Below, one piece after another: positions 22,401-34,881 of a stretch of 60,000 bases of DNA; the first letter of the stretch is position 1, and the number at the start of each line of letters is the position of its first letter. Below the pieces are notes generated by a model. That model made no database searches, had not been told where the DNA came from, and saw nothing but the letters and a program-made list of their open reading frames with translations. Position numbers and translations under genes: made by a program. The stretch covers positions 10,852,001-10,912,000 of the forward strand of contig NC_079887.1 in NCBI RefSeq assembly GCF_029227915.1, read 5' to 3'. The DNA is from Hydractinia symbiolongicarpus (Eukaryota > Cnidaria > Hydrozoa > Anthoathecata > Hydractiniidae).

Positions 22401-23521
22401 AATTAGCGGAAACCATCCGTGTATAAATAAAGTATTCGTTAATTGTAAGTGTCCGCCTTTTGGAAAATTTTAAGCTGCAAATTTGAAAATAAAGCCGATT
22501 TTTGTATCACGAAGGAAAAATAACAAATGATAATATAATATTACCATAATGATGACGAATTAGATTTTTAATTTTTACAGAACTTTAAAGTCTTTAAAAC
22601 AAACTTCAACAAGTGATGGACAAATGATTAAAAATCTTATTTTAAAAAGTCTCTCGTTAATGAAAAGAGTTTATAAGTTCATCAAATATTGTTAACGTTG
22701 TTAGCGTTGTTAGCGTTGTGGCAATAGAAACTTCTTTTTTTAATAACATAATCATCACCATCATCGTTATATTCCAGCTAATTGGAGAAAAAAAAACATA
22801 TTTGCTCTTTGGTGCAAAAAATATTGTCCGCTAATTAGAGTGTCCGCTAATTAAGTGTCCGCTTTTTTAAATGTTTTATTAGACTTTGACTAGCTTACAC
22901 GGTAGAAAGTACAGCTAGCGCTTTCATTTGGCCTACACTTTATACGAGCCAAAGTACAACTATTTGAATCTGTTTGGTTATTTAGGGAAATAGCCAAAAA
23001 TAGCCATTTCTACAAATATTATATTCACGGTTGTAGATCATCCCAATAAGTACAAAGTGAAATCTTGCAGAGTGTTTACCAGATTTAAGCAAATAATTCA
23101 TTCATAACGTATTGTGTAACATCAGTTTCACCACATGTTTTATTTGCCAAATAAAAAAAAAGTTCCACAACATCACTTTTCACTTCGGGATTCTTTTAAT
23201 TTGTTATCAAACATCATACTTACTTATTCTTGATGTTCTTTTCCCTTCTTTGAACTTCCACAAAAATATCATTCCATCAAGTGATCCCGTTGCTAGGAGA
23301 TTAGCACTAAACGAGCAAGCTGACACATCAGCTTTGTGGCCATCAAGAGATCCCGTGCAACGACCAGATTCAACATCCCACAATAAAACTTTCTTGTTTG
23401 TGGAGCAACTGGCAGCCAATTTATCATCGTTTGACAAACCACAGGCCAAAATGGCACCAGCTTGACCAAGATTTAAAGTTCGGTGTACTTTACCATGGAA
23501 AATTTCATGTTCTTTGCCCAT
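19494..23521 (-). CDS. Seven-repeat WD40 protein, five exons
   Basis: Exons: 23521-23224, 21644-21393, 21159-20996, 20381-20281, 19596-19494. All have GT-AG borders and matching phases (1, 1, 0, 2). They join into 305 codons plus TAA at 19496-19494. Seven WD blades are visible: KKVLLWDVESG; SLDGMIFLWKF; SEDKTARVYTI; STDGSIKIWDTETG; NNFISVWNISKK; SMDGTIAGYDI; GVDGKVLVWQ. Seven blades make one closed propeller, so the protein may be complete. Such proteins act as scaffolds for multiprotein complexes. I cannot assign an ortholog; WDR38-like proteins are similar in length. The ATG at 23521 follows CATTGTATTTCAAGC, which is open and lies just after a possible acceptor (TTTTCAG), so an upstream exon, perhaps of a larger protein, cannot be excluded. 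Confidence 0.88.
20734..20995. repeat. 18-19-bp minisatellite with higher-order structure in a WD40-gene intron
   Basis: Monomers of CTCGATCGTATGTTTGAAA are arranged in four larger units starting at 20734, 20791, 20866 and 20921. These are 57, 75, 55 and 75 bp long, i.e. 3, 4, 3 and 4 monomers. Each larger unit ends with a variant CTCGATACAAACTAAC. The last unit ends exactly at the donor of WD40 exon 3 (GT at 20995-20994). Confidence 0.9.
22387..22452 (+). mobile_element. Pogo/Tigger-like terminal repeat, solitary
   Basis: TA followed by CAGTATACTCTGTAATTAGC and GGAAACC resembles the CAGT...GGACACC end of Tigger/pogo elements, which insert at TA. A likely opposite arm of TCCGCTAATTA motifs lies at 22820-22865 but lacks a proper terminus. 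It lies in intron 1 of the WD40 gene. Confidence 0.4.
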
Positions 23522-23539
23522 GCTTGAAATACAATGCTG

Positions 23540-26450
23540 AAAACAGGTTGTTCAAAATTTAAAAACGTTGTTGATACGTCTTCGCAGTTTACCTCTGATT
23601 TTTAAACTGTAAGCTCTCCTCTTCCAGTAGTTGATCTATTGCAGACAATGAATATTACTTGGGATTATCCTTTTAAACACTTGAACAAGATAGATAAACT
23701 TCTGTGTCGCTTTTAATCAGAACTTATAGAGTAAACGTGCTTTAAATAATGTTTATTTTGAGTGTTTTTGCTCTTTAAAATTTTCCGAAAAAAAATAGCT
23801 GCGGACTTGACGTTTTAAGAGTCACTGATGTTTCTCAAGCAAAAAAGTTTTAATGATGTCTTTTATGTAGAAATACGACATTAATAATTAAAAAATTAAA
23901 AAAAAAAATCGCGTTAGAGGGCTTAAATATTTTATGAAAGACGGTTTTTCTATAAATTTGTTTTTCTACATTTCCAATCTCACGTACTGTTGATCACAGT
24001 TAATCTTCACTCTGCGAATAACAAATGCGATATACTTTTATCGACTTTGCTGCAACGTTCTATGAATTTCTACTGGTTAAAAGCTATTTAAGATATGATA
24101 TTTGAAAGATAAGAATGATGCTAAAAAATGTTGGACAGTCTGGACGAAAACCATAATAATGCTGCAATACGAATTAATTTGAACTTTTACTTTAAAAGAG
24201 AAAATAATTTCAACAAATCAGTCATTGTTTTCGATTTGGTTCTATTTTAAAATTCAGTAACACTTTAAACAGAAACCCTATCGTGTTTGAACCCTAATTT
24301 TAAGGAGGTAATCAGGACCAATAAAATTGGGTCATAGATATATAATAAAGAGTATTGACTAGAACTTATCTAACTAATACTGCCTGTGTTTAGAACCAGA
24401 CAATTAACTAGCAATTGGACTGAATGTAGTCAACAAATTATCAGTACGTCGCTTTTTAGACTAGCTGTTATATTTAAATCACTCACCAAGGCCACTACTT
24501 CATATATGATGCATTAAGTAATGCATGATAGGTGTCCACTTGAGTCAGAATATTTTCTTAATACACGCACGTATTCGGACAGTTGTATGTCAGCAACATC
24601 AGGCTTTTACCTGATTTGTCTGCAGTAGAATGAATTTCTTGCATAGATGAATGAGCGAGTTCTTTTTTCAGTCAGTTAGTTCTCTTTAATTGCAAGTAAG
24701 TCTGTATTCAGTTTTTATCGCAGATATACTCCTTCTCAGCGTTTCTTCTCCCCACATAAAATAACTTCTGGCGTTAGAAAGAAGTACTCCAGAAGGAGTG
24801 TGTTGCTATGATATATTCATTTGTACGATACAAGATCAACAATGTTGTTAGTAAGTAATTAAAATTGGTGGCTTGTTTACTTTTAGTCTGCTACTTTAAT
24901 AAATAGCGCCCGAGATGTTTTCTTAATCTAAATTGTTTAAATTAATTTCAATAATGTTATCAAACCTTAAGTCATTGAGTTGATCACGTATGGTCTTTTA
25001 AAAGTTAATCTCACTACGTTATCGTTACTTATATGGTCTAATCCGGGTAACAATTAAAATCTTTTAAACTTGTTCACCTGTTGATCACACACGCGTGCAA
25101 GCCCAAACATCCCTCGTGTAGAAGAACCATGACCCATGTGCAGTCATAAAAAATGATTCTGTAAATCAAAATTGCTTGGTAGTGAACATGTTAGCCTTGA
25201 AATTCAATTTCTAGTTATATGATGCAAAGAGGAACTTCAAGATAAGAATTCCAAATTAAAAATTCGTACACGCGATTTAATCACACATCAACTATAAGGG
25301 CTGTGACGTGTCATATAAAATAAATAGTGTCACATTAAAAGGAAGTTAAAAGCGACGAGGAAATCATGACGGTAGTAATCAAAATATGTGAGGATTGATG
25401 TGTGTGGCGACTTTAACAGGACAAATTCAAAACATGCGTGTCAAAGGCATGACATCTTTTTTTTCAATTGGAATTAGGGTCAGAGTTTATTCAAATTCGG
25501 TTTATTAAAATGTACTAGGGAGTCAGTTCATGAATCACTACGTAATAAAAGTGTCGTACAAGTGCTGTACGGAGGAATTTTGTTGCTATTGTTTGTTGTG
25601 GTTTTTTGGAGGGAGGGAAGAGGGAAACGTGGTAGGCTAATTTTAGTGTCTCCACGAGGGAAACTATGAAAGATTTTGAAAATTAGCTCCTCTTAAAAAC
25701 GCATTGAAATCCAACAAAATTGTTCTTGCATCATCTATTTTTACTTTCTTATACCAAATTTATTACAGTATGCCAATTACGCATCTCATGGCTCTCCTTA
25801 CTCTCATTACTAATTTTGCCATTGGAAATCATATCCAAATAGTTTATCGTTAAAACACTCAAAATACACAAAAAAGCAAAAGTTGGTTGTAACAGATGAG
25901 TTTTACAAGGAAGAAAGAGGAAACAATCTCTTTTTTCTTTTTTAAAAAGTTATTGCGGAGGGGGGTGGGCAATGTGCTTTATATACTTCTAACCGAAGAC
26001 CATTTGACAGAGGAATTCCTGCTAAAACGCATTCCATGTGTTGTCTACATCTAGGATAAAGAGATTACTGGCGGTAAGCGACAAGTGGATGTAGAAATCC
26101 GCTTAAAAATGTAATTCGAATAATAGTGTTTTAATAGGATTAACAAACGCTGTTACAGATCAATCATAAACTAATTTAATTCTTTATTGGCTTCTTTAAA
26201 TATCTTGATTAATTTTATTTTTTGGTACACGAGATAGTTTGAATATTTTACAACTTTGGAAACTAAAAACATATCTGATTCATCTCAATCCTGTTTTTTT
26301 TTATTTAAGCTCTTTTCTCCTTTAGAAATGAGAATTCATCTTTATGTCCGTAAGTTAAAGACCTTGAAGATGATGAACAAATAAGTACTGGATTTAGGGT
26401 TTCCGTTCTTATGTCAGCTGGGTCCTTCACTTAATAGTGTACTTTTTTGT
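23540..26450. other. Upstream region of the WD40 gene, no recognised exons
   Basis: About 2.9 kb of AT-rich sequence. It includes a diverged copy of the CGAATAACAAATGCGATATA repeat at 24015-24060 and a near-palindrome ATGATGCATTA/TAATGCATGAT at about 24508. No promoter or CpG-rich block stands out by eye. Confidence 0.4.
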
Positions 26451-26816
26451 TTAATCTTGTGGCTAGGGATTACAATTCATAATTTGGCCAATTATATCTT
26501 CTAGTGGTTGCAACATCTCCGAAATATCAGGTATTGTTTGAATATAATTTATGCCTGTATCTGGATAGAAAGGCATAATAAGCAACTTGAGGTTGAACTT
26601 TTGCAGTTGCTAATAACCTCAGTAGTTCATTCACCCATGTATTGACCAAATCTTCTACGTAACGTCTCTTGTATTCAAGCGAACCAATTAAGGCTCTAAG
26701 GTGGTTTCTTTTTTCATATGTTATGTTGACACTACAGCTTTTGAATACTTCTCTAGCCAGTTCTTACTGGCTAGTGAAGTATAATTTAAAATCAGACAAA
26801 CGAATAACGGATTTAT

Positions 26817-26935
26817 CTAGTAAGTACGCTTTGATTTTTTTACAAAATATATTATATGAATCTGCTCAGGGAAGATTTGATGGTAGATTATTGAATGCTC
26901 TTGCTGCTACATATTTGAATGATCTTTTTTTTTAA
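26817..26935 (-). pseudogene. Probable LINE reverse transcriptase C-terminal remnant
   Basis: The minus strand reads RSFKYVAARAFNNLPSNLPE followed by FVKKSKRTY and a stop. This resembles the R-S-F-x2-A-A-x3-[WF]-N-x-L-P ... F-K-x-K-L-K-T tail of many non-LTR ORF2 proteins. It is short and isolated. Confidence 0.4.
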
Positions 26936-26999
26936 GAATGTTGCAGGCTGATTTCGCTAGCATTTCTTAGGTTGTTGCGTTTATTTTAGAGAAGATGTG

Positions 27000-29430
27000 A
27001 TACCTCGTTCACATCAACAAAACTAGTCTATTTTAGAGAGAATAAACACATCCCAACTGTTAAAGTTTTTAAAAGTTTTAAATTTTGAAAAATGAATATA
27101 AAATCATGCATATTGACATCATACGTCCAACAAGCCCAAAACCTTTCTCATCAGCTGTTCATTGGGAAACAAACGTAAATAATGTTGCTGCATAACCTCA
27201 ATAACTTCACCATATTATGACATAAAATTGAAATTCAACATTTTTGCAACTTTTCTATTTAAATAGATGAATGAATGTGTGACTTGAAGAGTTATACATT
27301 CTATTAGCGGATCAGGGTGTGTATCGAATTAATTAAATATGTGTAATTATTACGCCCTAATTAAATATTTTAACTTTACATCAAACTAGGATTGGAAAAC
27401 AGAAAATGAATGCAAAAGATAGACGAGAATGGTTACTTTATTATATGCTTGTGTAATTTTTCTATTAACAACTATTATTTGCTATTGTAATTATATAATA
27501 TTTCCTTGTATATCTTGAAACAGCTGCATGGATCGGTGTTGTGGAGTGTCCTGCAGACTGCAAGTTGACAGAAGCAGATCACTTCGATTCAATCAACTAA
27601 TGGCAATTAAACAACTGCAGAAGCAGAAGCAACAACAGCTTGGGAAATGGTCATTTTAACACAACTTTCGGAATACCCAAAACGTCGAGTATAAAGGGTG
27701 GTACAGTGAGTATACATGATGTTCTATAAAATTTGAGGTACCAACCTTTGTGTGATTTTAGATTAGAATGAAATCGTTTCATAATTTGAGGGGAATTAGA
27801 ATTATTTAACATACGGCTCTGATCTAACAGAATAGAATAGATATATATACAAATACAAATATCTTCTCAAGTGGTGCTATATTGTCAATATGGAACCAGC
27901 TAAGAAGATATTGATAAGAGTTTTTTCTTTCTCCCAGGAAGCAATATTTGAAAGTTATTTCAAATTTCTGATACATTTTTTTTTTTCATAAGTAGTTGGA
28001 TATGAAAAATTATAAAGCAACTTCAATTCTGTAAAAACACAAGCGCAAGCAACACAAGAAACTCATTTGTTGCAAAAACATCCAATAACTTCTTCCTTGC
28101 ACACTTCAGTGTTTTTTTTAAGAACTTTTTTTATCAAAAACATCCTCTTTTTTTACATAAATTACGAATAAAATTCAGCAACTTAAAGTCTGAACAAAAT
28201 CCTAAGTTGTTGCTTATAAAAAAATCGTGTAATTGCAAAGATTAATCAACTGTATTCAATTTCGCTGTCCCGGTAAAAGTAGTGCTGCTCTAGATTAATT
28301 GAAAAAATGCAAACACTGGTGAAATTCTCTAACAGCAAAAAAGGTTGACTGAACCCAAACATTTGAATATAATGTAAAACATATTTAAGATTTCATGACA
28401 TCCTCATTACCAGAGTATCTTGTCCCTTTTTGACAACGACATATGGAGACCAGTGAACAAGGCTGTCTCCGGGCCATACATCCAAAACTATTTAAGCTTA
28501 AATCCCTATATGTCTACTCACAAAATTTGATTGCAAACCGACTTGCAGATCCTGAGTTATGAGTTCGTCAGCAAAAAATTAAGAGGCCTGGGACGAGCAA
28601 ACAAGTATCATTTTGGGAAAAAAATTATGTTAATCAATTAACCTTTATAATATCTTTGCATTGATGAAGTTTGAATGCACACCCCTTAACAGGTCTAAAA
28701 TTCCTGATAAAAAAAATGTCTACATTTGCTATTACTGAAATATGACATCATAATTCATGCAGCATAATTAAATCTGAAATTCTTTAAATGTGAATCTCTT
28801 GAGAACGAAAGGAGCTTTTTAAAAATTTAAAAAAGACTTGTAAACTAACTTTTTAAGCTCTATAATATAGGTCCAATATCATTTTATACCTCGGGTTCCC
28901 TTTAAGAAGTGGAACGCAACTACTGTTGTAGAACCAACTCATTTCAGGTAAAAAAATAATTTGATGACTTCATAGGGATTAGAAGATATATTTTTTAATT
29001 AATATTTATATTTTTAAAACTGATGTTACTAACGACATGGTCTTGACTCTTGGTAAATTCTTGGATTGGATACGAAAAAAAATATTCTCACACACAGAAT
29101 GTAATCTTTTTCTCGCTCACGACATGAATTCGTCAGTAGTTCATTAACGCAGTTAGCAAGCATTATCATAACATGAATATTACCACTTATCTTAGATATT
29201 ATCATGTCATAAACAAGCGAGTTTATTCTAGGCTACGCTTTGACAACTACAGCTGTCATCGCCGGGTAATGTTCGTAATCATCTTTGGCTTTTTATTAGT
29301 TGAGGAAATAATTAGAGGATCGACATCAACCAATCAGACAACACCAATTAAAGTAATTAACTTTTTCACAGACCCAAAGGGAAGCAATAGATTGACTAAA
29401 ATATTTTATTTTTACTAAAAGTTCGCTTTC
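27000..29430. other. Gene-free stretch
   Basis: No gene recognised. Near 28930 is a copy of the TTCATTTCAGGTAAAAA...GATGAC segment also seen near 19105 and 19785, so a dispersed element is present. A 24-codon frame after an AG at about 27525 was considered and dropped. Confidence 0.4.
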
Positions 29431-29439
29431 TGTTACGTT

Positions 29440-29980
29440 TGTCTCCAACCATTTTGCATTTTTTCTAAATTGTTTGCTTTCCGATGTGTAAGTAAACATA
29501 TTTCTGGAAGATGATAGAAAATACTATTGATATGAGTAATTCTGTCTGTACTATTTTTGGTTTCTTTCACTTTTCTTGCTGTCCAACCGGGCTCTCGGTC
29601 TATAATTTTTTTATTGTCCCAGACTATAATACAAATCATTCTTCCGCCTATGGTCCGCAATCTCATTTTTGTCTGTATCTGCGTTGCGCACGGCTCTTTT
29701 GTGCTCTTGCACACGTTGTTTAAACATTTGTTTCGTTTCACTGACATAAATAGCATCACAATCCTTACACAGGATTTCGTAGACAATATTATATTGATTC
29801 TCTAGACACATTTTTTGCTTCCGAATGCGACAGTATACTACCTAGCGTCTTTTTGGATTGAAACATGATCTTTTAATACCCGGCATATTATGTTACTTGT
29901 CACTGTAGCTACTGGTTTATCTTCTGCATCCTCCCTGTCACCGTTCTTAACAGTCCTGTTCCTGACCTTTCAACCTTTTT
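29440..29980 (-). pseudogene. Penelope-like element remnant with GIY-YIG endonuclease domain
   Basis: On the minus strand from about 29805 the frame reads YNIVYEILCKDCDAIYVSET followed by K..FKQRVQEHKRAVRNADTDKNEIADH. This is the GIY-YIG-type nuclease with the cysteine-containing insert typical of Penelope-like retroelements. A frameshift near 29650 moves to another frame that continues with WDNKKIIDREPGWTARKVKE and HINSIFYHLPEI. The YVG of the active motif is YVS. The sequence before the domain (to about 29980) keeps scraps of the reverse-transcriptase C terminus (KKTLGSIL). Multiple stops make it inactive. Confidence 0.75.
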
Positions 29981-31295
29981 AATGATTTTTTTTCGAGTAC
30001 CCGCTTGCAAGTTGTTTATTTTTTCCATTGACTACATTGACTGCTCTGTCCAAAAAATGAGGACACTACACTTTCTTTGCAAGATATTTGGTGATTGAAT
30101 TTTTCTTATTCGCAATTTTTCTATTTGTTTTTAATACACCTATTATCATGGTAACTAGCTTGTCTATCTTATGACTTGCTGTAATTAAATATTTATTTCA
30201 TTTATTGCTATTATTTACCCAGTTCTTTAATTACAGCTTCTTTAATTTCTATTGGACCTGTTATCAATCAGGGTCCTGAGAAGAGGGTTCTAGTACATTC
30301 AAAGCTCCCATTTCAACTGCAGAAATCGTGAACACAGAGAAATCACTCAACCTTTTGTTAAATTGCTAAGCAGACAGGTTCCACTTGCACTATCTTTGTC
30401 TTTGGTATGACCTGGAAGTGATTTAAACCCAAAAGTTCTCGCACTAAAAGCACTTAAAGCTACCCAATCGGTATTTAATGGACCGTATGAGGATTTCAGG
30501 CTTAAAGAATTATTGCATCTGTTGATTTTAAAAATATTCTTATTACAAAAACCGTTAGCTCTAAAGGAGGCAAGAAACAGAAAAGTTACTTAGCATGTGA
30601 TATCAGAATGTTGCTAGTAATGTCAAATCCTATTAGTGTTGTTTAGAAACGTAATTATAAGAAAACGCCTAAATCAGAAATCTGTCCACCTTATCAAAGT
30701 TCATTGAGTCTTTAAAACGTGAAGCTCAAATATAATCGCTGCAAGAATTGAATAAAAAACAACTACGTTGATTAAAAAATTAATTATTAAAGAAAATACT
30801 ACTAAAGTGAATGGAAGTAAAACACAGTAACTTTGATTTGAAGCCTAATTTATTATGTGCATGGTGGAAAACAGAATGGGAAGCGCTAGAAACATCTTTT
30901 TCTACAACACGTACCTTTGTCACTTTCAATCTGATTTTCTGTCCTGATCTTAAACTTTTCTTATCTCAAACATGTCCCAGGCCCCTTGAACGCTTCGAGA
31001 AAGAGAGATCAGTTCACTGAATGCAAAGTGTACAAATTTTGGGATTCGAAACACGTGAGGTAAACAAGGACAAAGCGTTGTCTCGTTAGATGAACAAAAA
31101 TGGAGGCGTGTTTGATGCTGAACTGAACAGCTGATTTGGATAGGTAATCCTCACAGATATCAAGGGGTTTAACCTGTATATTATGTCCAGGAGGGGCAAT
31201 GGCTTGGATGGGGAGTCCTAGAGTATTTAATGCTCATTTTGAGCTACGCAGACCCAATTAGTGTCCGCGCTTACCAACAACTCCCAACGGCTCAT

Positions 31296-31934
31296 ACAGT
31301 GTCAGTCAGGGTAAACACTTAATTAGGCGACGGTAGGCTAATTAGGGCATACCACCTATTTAGGCGACTCATTGTAGCCTAGTTAGACCATATGTAACCT
31401 AGTTAAGACATTACAATATTTATATAATGGCTTTTCACACATTCCTAAGAAAAAATTGCAAAAAATCTTTGTTCAGAATGGATACGCGACCATGATTCCA
31501 AAATTGTCACCCGTGCCTATGTTCGTGCAACTAAGAATTATGTTAAAATGAAATATATAACCTAATTAGGTTAAGTGTCGCCTACTTAGGTGACGTTTTC
31601 GTCCGCCGTATTTATTTTTTCCCTGCAGCGTGAATGGCTGAAATCCATTATTTAAAACAACAAAGTGCCACACGAGGTTTGAGCCATAAGTTACCAACGT
31701 GATGCAAATAAGACGATAATTGGTCAAAAATTATCTGCAAAGTGGACAGATTTGATCCACATAAAAATTGTAGTTGCGAAACGCAATGATTTCGACGTAT
31801 TTACAACAGAAAGTTTTCGTTTGCCTAGTTAGACTACAGGTAGCCTAATTAAACTACCTCACGTCGCCTAACTAAATGACTCGCCTAATTGGGTCATGCC
31901 GCCTAATTAGGTATTTACCCTGACTGACAGTGTG
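31296..31934. mobile_element. Inverted-repeat element studded with CCTAATTAGG motifs
   Basis: Left end ACAGTGTCAGTCAGGGTAAA, and right end read on the reverse strand ACACTGTCAGTCAGGGTAAA, then TACCTAATTAGGCG-like repeats in both arms. About 640 bp, non-coding. TCAT lies outside both ends (31292-31295, 31935-31938) and may be the target duplication. Roughly a dozen TAATTAGG-like sites occur inside, in both arms and the centre. Confidence 0.65.
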
Positions 31935-32505
31935 TCATCTCCCTAATTTCCCTCAAATGGCTTGGTTTAACCCGAGGGTATGGTAACACCCACTTGCCCA
32001 TATTGAATCACTAACAAAGGGTATCAGGTTTGCTTTATTAAAGAAATTACATAGTTTTCAAATTCTGGGGATATATTTATCTTTTGTACTAGCTATACCA
32101 TGAGGAACCTTTGGACATCCTTAAAAAGCTTAGAATATATTTTAGCTTAGCTAGCGAAACCACTTCTTGTTGGGCATGTGGCCACCGATGGTGCTTTTTG
32201 TCTTTTTTTGTTACAAGCATGGACTGGTTATATTAAAAGATATTCGTTTTATTTCAAATTTGCAAGCTGGACCCCTTAATAGGACAGACATGGAAAACTG
32301 CTAAGCATGATGGGGTTGCGGCCAGGCAGGCTATAGCTCCAGTCAGCCAGGTACAGTTATAATTGAAAGACCGTGGGATCAAGCTATGCATCAGGCTTTT
32401 GTCAAGTTAGGCAGCAATCTCTGGAGGCTGCCGATAAAACACATAGGCTGTAAAAAGTGCAACTGTTTTTTGGGCGAGTTCAGCATTTTAAGTATTTGCT
32501 CAAAA

Positions 32506-32578
32506 AAACATTACATTTTCCGGGCATTAATTGGGGTCTATCAGAGACCCCAATTAATGCCCGGAAAATGTAATGTTT
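32506..32578. repeat. Perfect 34-bp-arm inverted repeat (hairpin), 5-base loop
   Basis: Arms 32506-32539 and 32545-32578 are exactly complementary (centre GGGGTCT-ATCAG-AGACCCC; outer end AAACATTACATTTTCCGGGC). No other arm base is unpaired. No recognisable transposon termini or target duplication flank it. Confidence 0.95.
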
Positions 32579-34881
32579 AACTTTATAGTTATTACAAACA
32601 ACAAAAAGTTACTTACTATGTAGTAGCAAAGTTTTTAAAAATGTTGTTTTTGAAGTTTTTTGATATAATGTACTTGATAAATAACTTATGCGTAAACTTT
32701 TTTAACTCCTTTCCCTTCAACCACCTTGTATTTTGGGAGAGTTCATTCATTCGCCTATATCATTATTATTTTAATGATATTTGCAAAAGCTATGTTAAGG
32801 GATTCAACAAATGCTTTGCAATAAAAAAATACAGTAATTATATATTTTTCCACAACTGCGAGTAACGCAAAGTAATAAAATTTAACAGCTTGTTAATTAC
32901 GTAAAAGAAGACAATGAATAGCAATAAATATTTTTATATATTTAAGAAGAAAATACCCTTCCAGATAAAACTTTTTTAACATTATAGTGCTGCAAATTTA
33001 ATTTTTATATTTTAATTGCTTCTGATTGTTTACAAATTCTATAGACTTCGTGTTTAAAGTATTCTCAACAATGTCACACGCAGATTATTGTTATTTGAAC
33101 AATAAGATCTTTTTATTTTTAAGAAACAATGGTCTATCATGAAAGTAATTATTTAATGCAAGTTACGCGTACTCGAAGCTTACATTCTGTACTGTACTGT
33201 ATATAAGTAGTATTATTGAAGTAAATATGTTTAAAATACTAAACTAGATAGGCAAAAACACATTCATAAACCCTAAAATTGCACCTTATTTATATATATC
33301 AAATACTCATGTATTGTCATGATCAAAAAATTTTAAAAAAAAAATAAAAAAAGATTCCTAATAAATTACCTTATTTATTGTGGAAAGTAAGCTTTAACAC
33401 CTATTTTAGCAATTCTTCACCTAAGCAACACAAGCCTGAAACACTTAGAAGACAAAGAATAACAATTCACTAAAATTGGGTTTCGCTAGCCGAAATTCAT
33501 CTGCATCACTAAATGTTTGTTTACTGATGTGAGCTCTAGCAGAATTTTTTAATTTCTGAAATTATTGGTTTCTCATCTATTTCTCCCTGTGTACTATAAT
33601 CAAAGAGTTTGCAGATTTGACTTTATCTTAATTTAATCAATGATTATGTTTTTGTGGAGCTTAATTGGGCATCCCTTACCCAAATTATTCAAATTAGCAG
33701 TGTTTGCTTAGCAGTTTTTCTTGACTATAGGAGTCAGCAGTATATGAATGATCACAGGCAGATTGTTTCAGTCATTGAAATGACTTTGTTTTATGAAGGA
33801 CGAAATTTATTTTGAGCAGAAAGTATTCCAACTGCTCTGTTTTGACCAGTATTATCCAGATTTCAGGCATTCTGTCTCTGCATCTTGGATCTACAAATGT
33901 CCCATATTCTTTTTTTGTGGGAAGGTTTATATACAAGGATTCTTCTGGCAATGGTGATAAGGGTGTTGATTATCCCCAAATAACTTATATACGTATGTAG
34001 CTTAGGATTATTTCGGGTGAATTTTCATATAGCATAAATTATTCCCTAAATGCACAACAGTGCTTTTAATTCCCTTGACCTGCTCTACAAAAGGAACAAC
34101 CCTCAAAGTAAACATAATTTTTGACATCAGTAACTATTATAATGTTTATGTAGAAAAGTATGCCAAATATATACAGCTTTTTGGAGGACTGTACGCCAAT
34201 AAACTTTCAACAAGTCTGTTCACTGTGCTATTTAAAGTGTATATTTTTACTATTGTTGTGAAAGTTATGTGCAGAAACATTTTGGATACAAATCTCTTGT
34301 CATACCATTACAATTCACACTCCTGTCGCTAAAAAAGACATGTATGATCCATGTATTTCTGGTTGATAGACAAAGAGATAGTGACATAAATTCTGTGTTC
34401 TTCTCACTTAAGTTCCTATATTGAAAGAAAGTATTTGGTAAAAAGGAAGGGAAGGTTCTAATGTTTTATCTTTTTTATGTTGCTTTTTTAAAAATATATA
34501 TATACTTCCCCATACTGAAGTGGTTTATTTTTAACGGAAAAGATAATCATTGTACGTGCCAAACCCATGGGACTACTAAATAAAAGAACCTTAAAAGTAA
34601 ATGCCATCATAAAAATAAATTCACACTGAAAGTATTTAAATAGTATTTATTGTGATAAAATAGAGTCCTTTATAAAAGTAATTATTCTGTTAATTATTGT
34701 ATTGTACTAAGTTTTCATAAAACGTAGATCAAAACTGTATGTGAACCATTTGCCTGACGAATGCGTTGCAATAAACTTCAAGTTGCAAATAATATGTAGT
34801 TTTACTCTTGTTTAACCTAACATTATATATACCGTTACACAGATTGGTCTTTTATTTTCAGTTTTTATAAGAAAATTAGTT

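Larger units (their letters stand above)
30000..34860. other. Intergenic stretch before the tryptophan-repeat gene
   Basis: It holds the TAATTAGG element (31296-31934) and the 34-bp-arm palindrome (32506-32578). Otherwise it is very AT-rich, with no convincing exon. Short frames at 30811, 33812 and 34060 have no family features. Confidence 0.4.

Noticed and set aside
26460-26620. Minus-strand frame with IPDISEMLQPLEDII resembling the retroviral-type RT connection region
   Set aside because: Too short, with stops in the neighbouring frames and no other LTR-element motif nearby.
27526-27600. Possible terminal exon after an AG (AWIGVVECPADCKLTEADHF, then stop)
   Set aside because: No upstream exon, donor partner or family match; 24 codons alone are not evidence.
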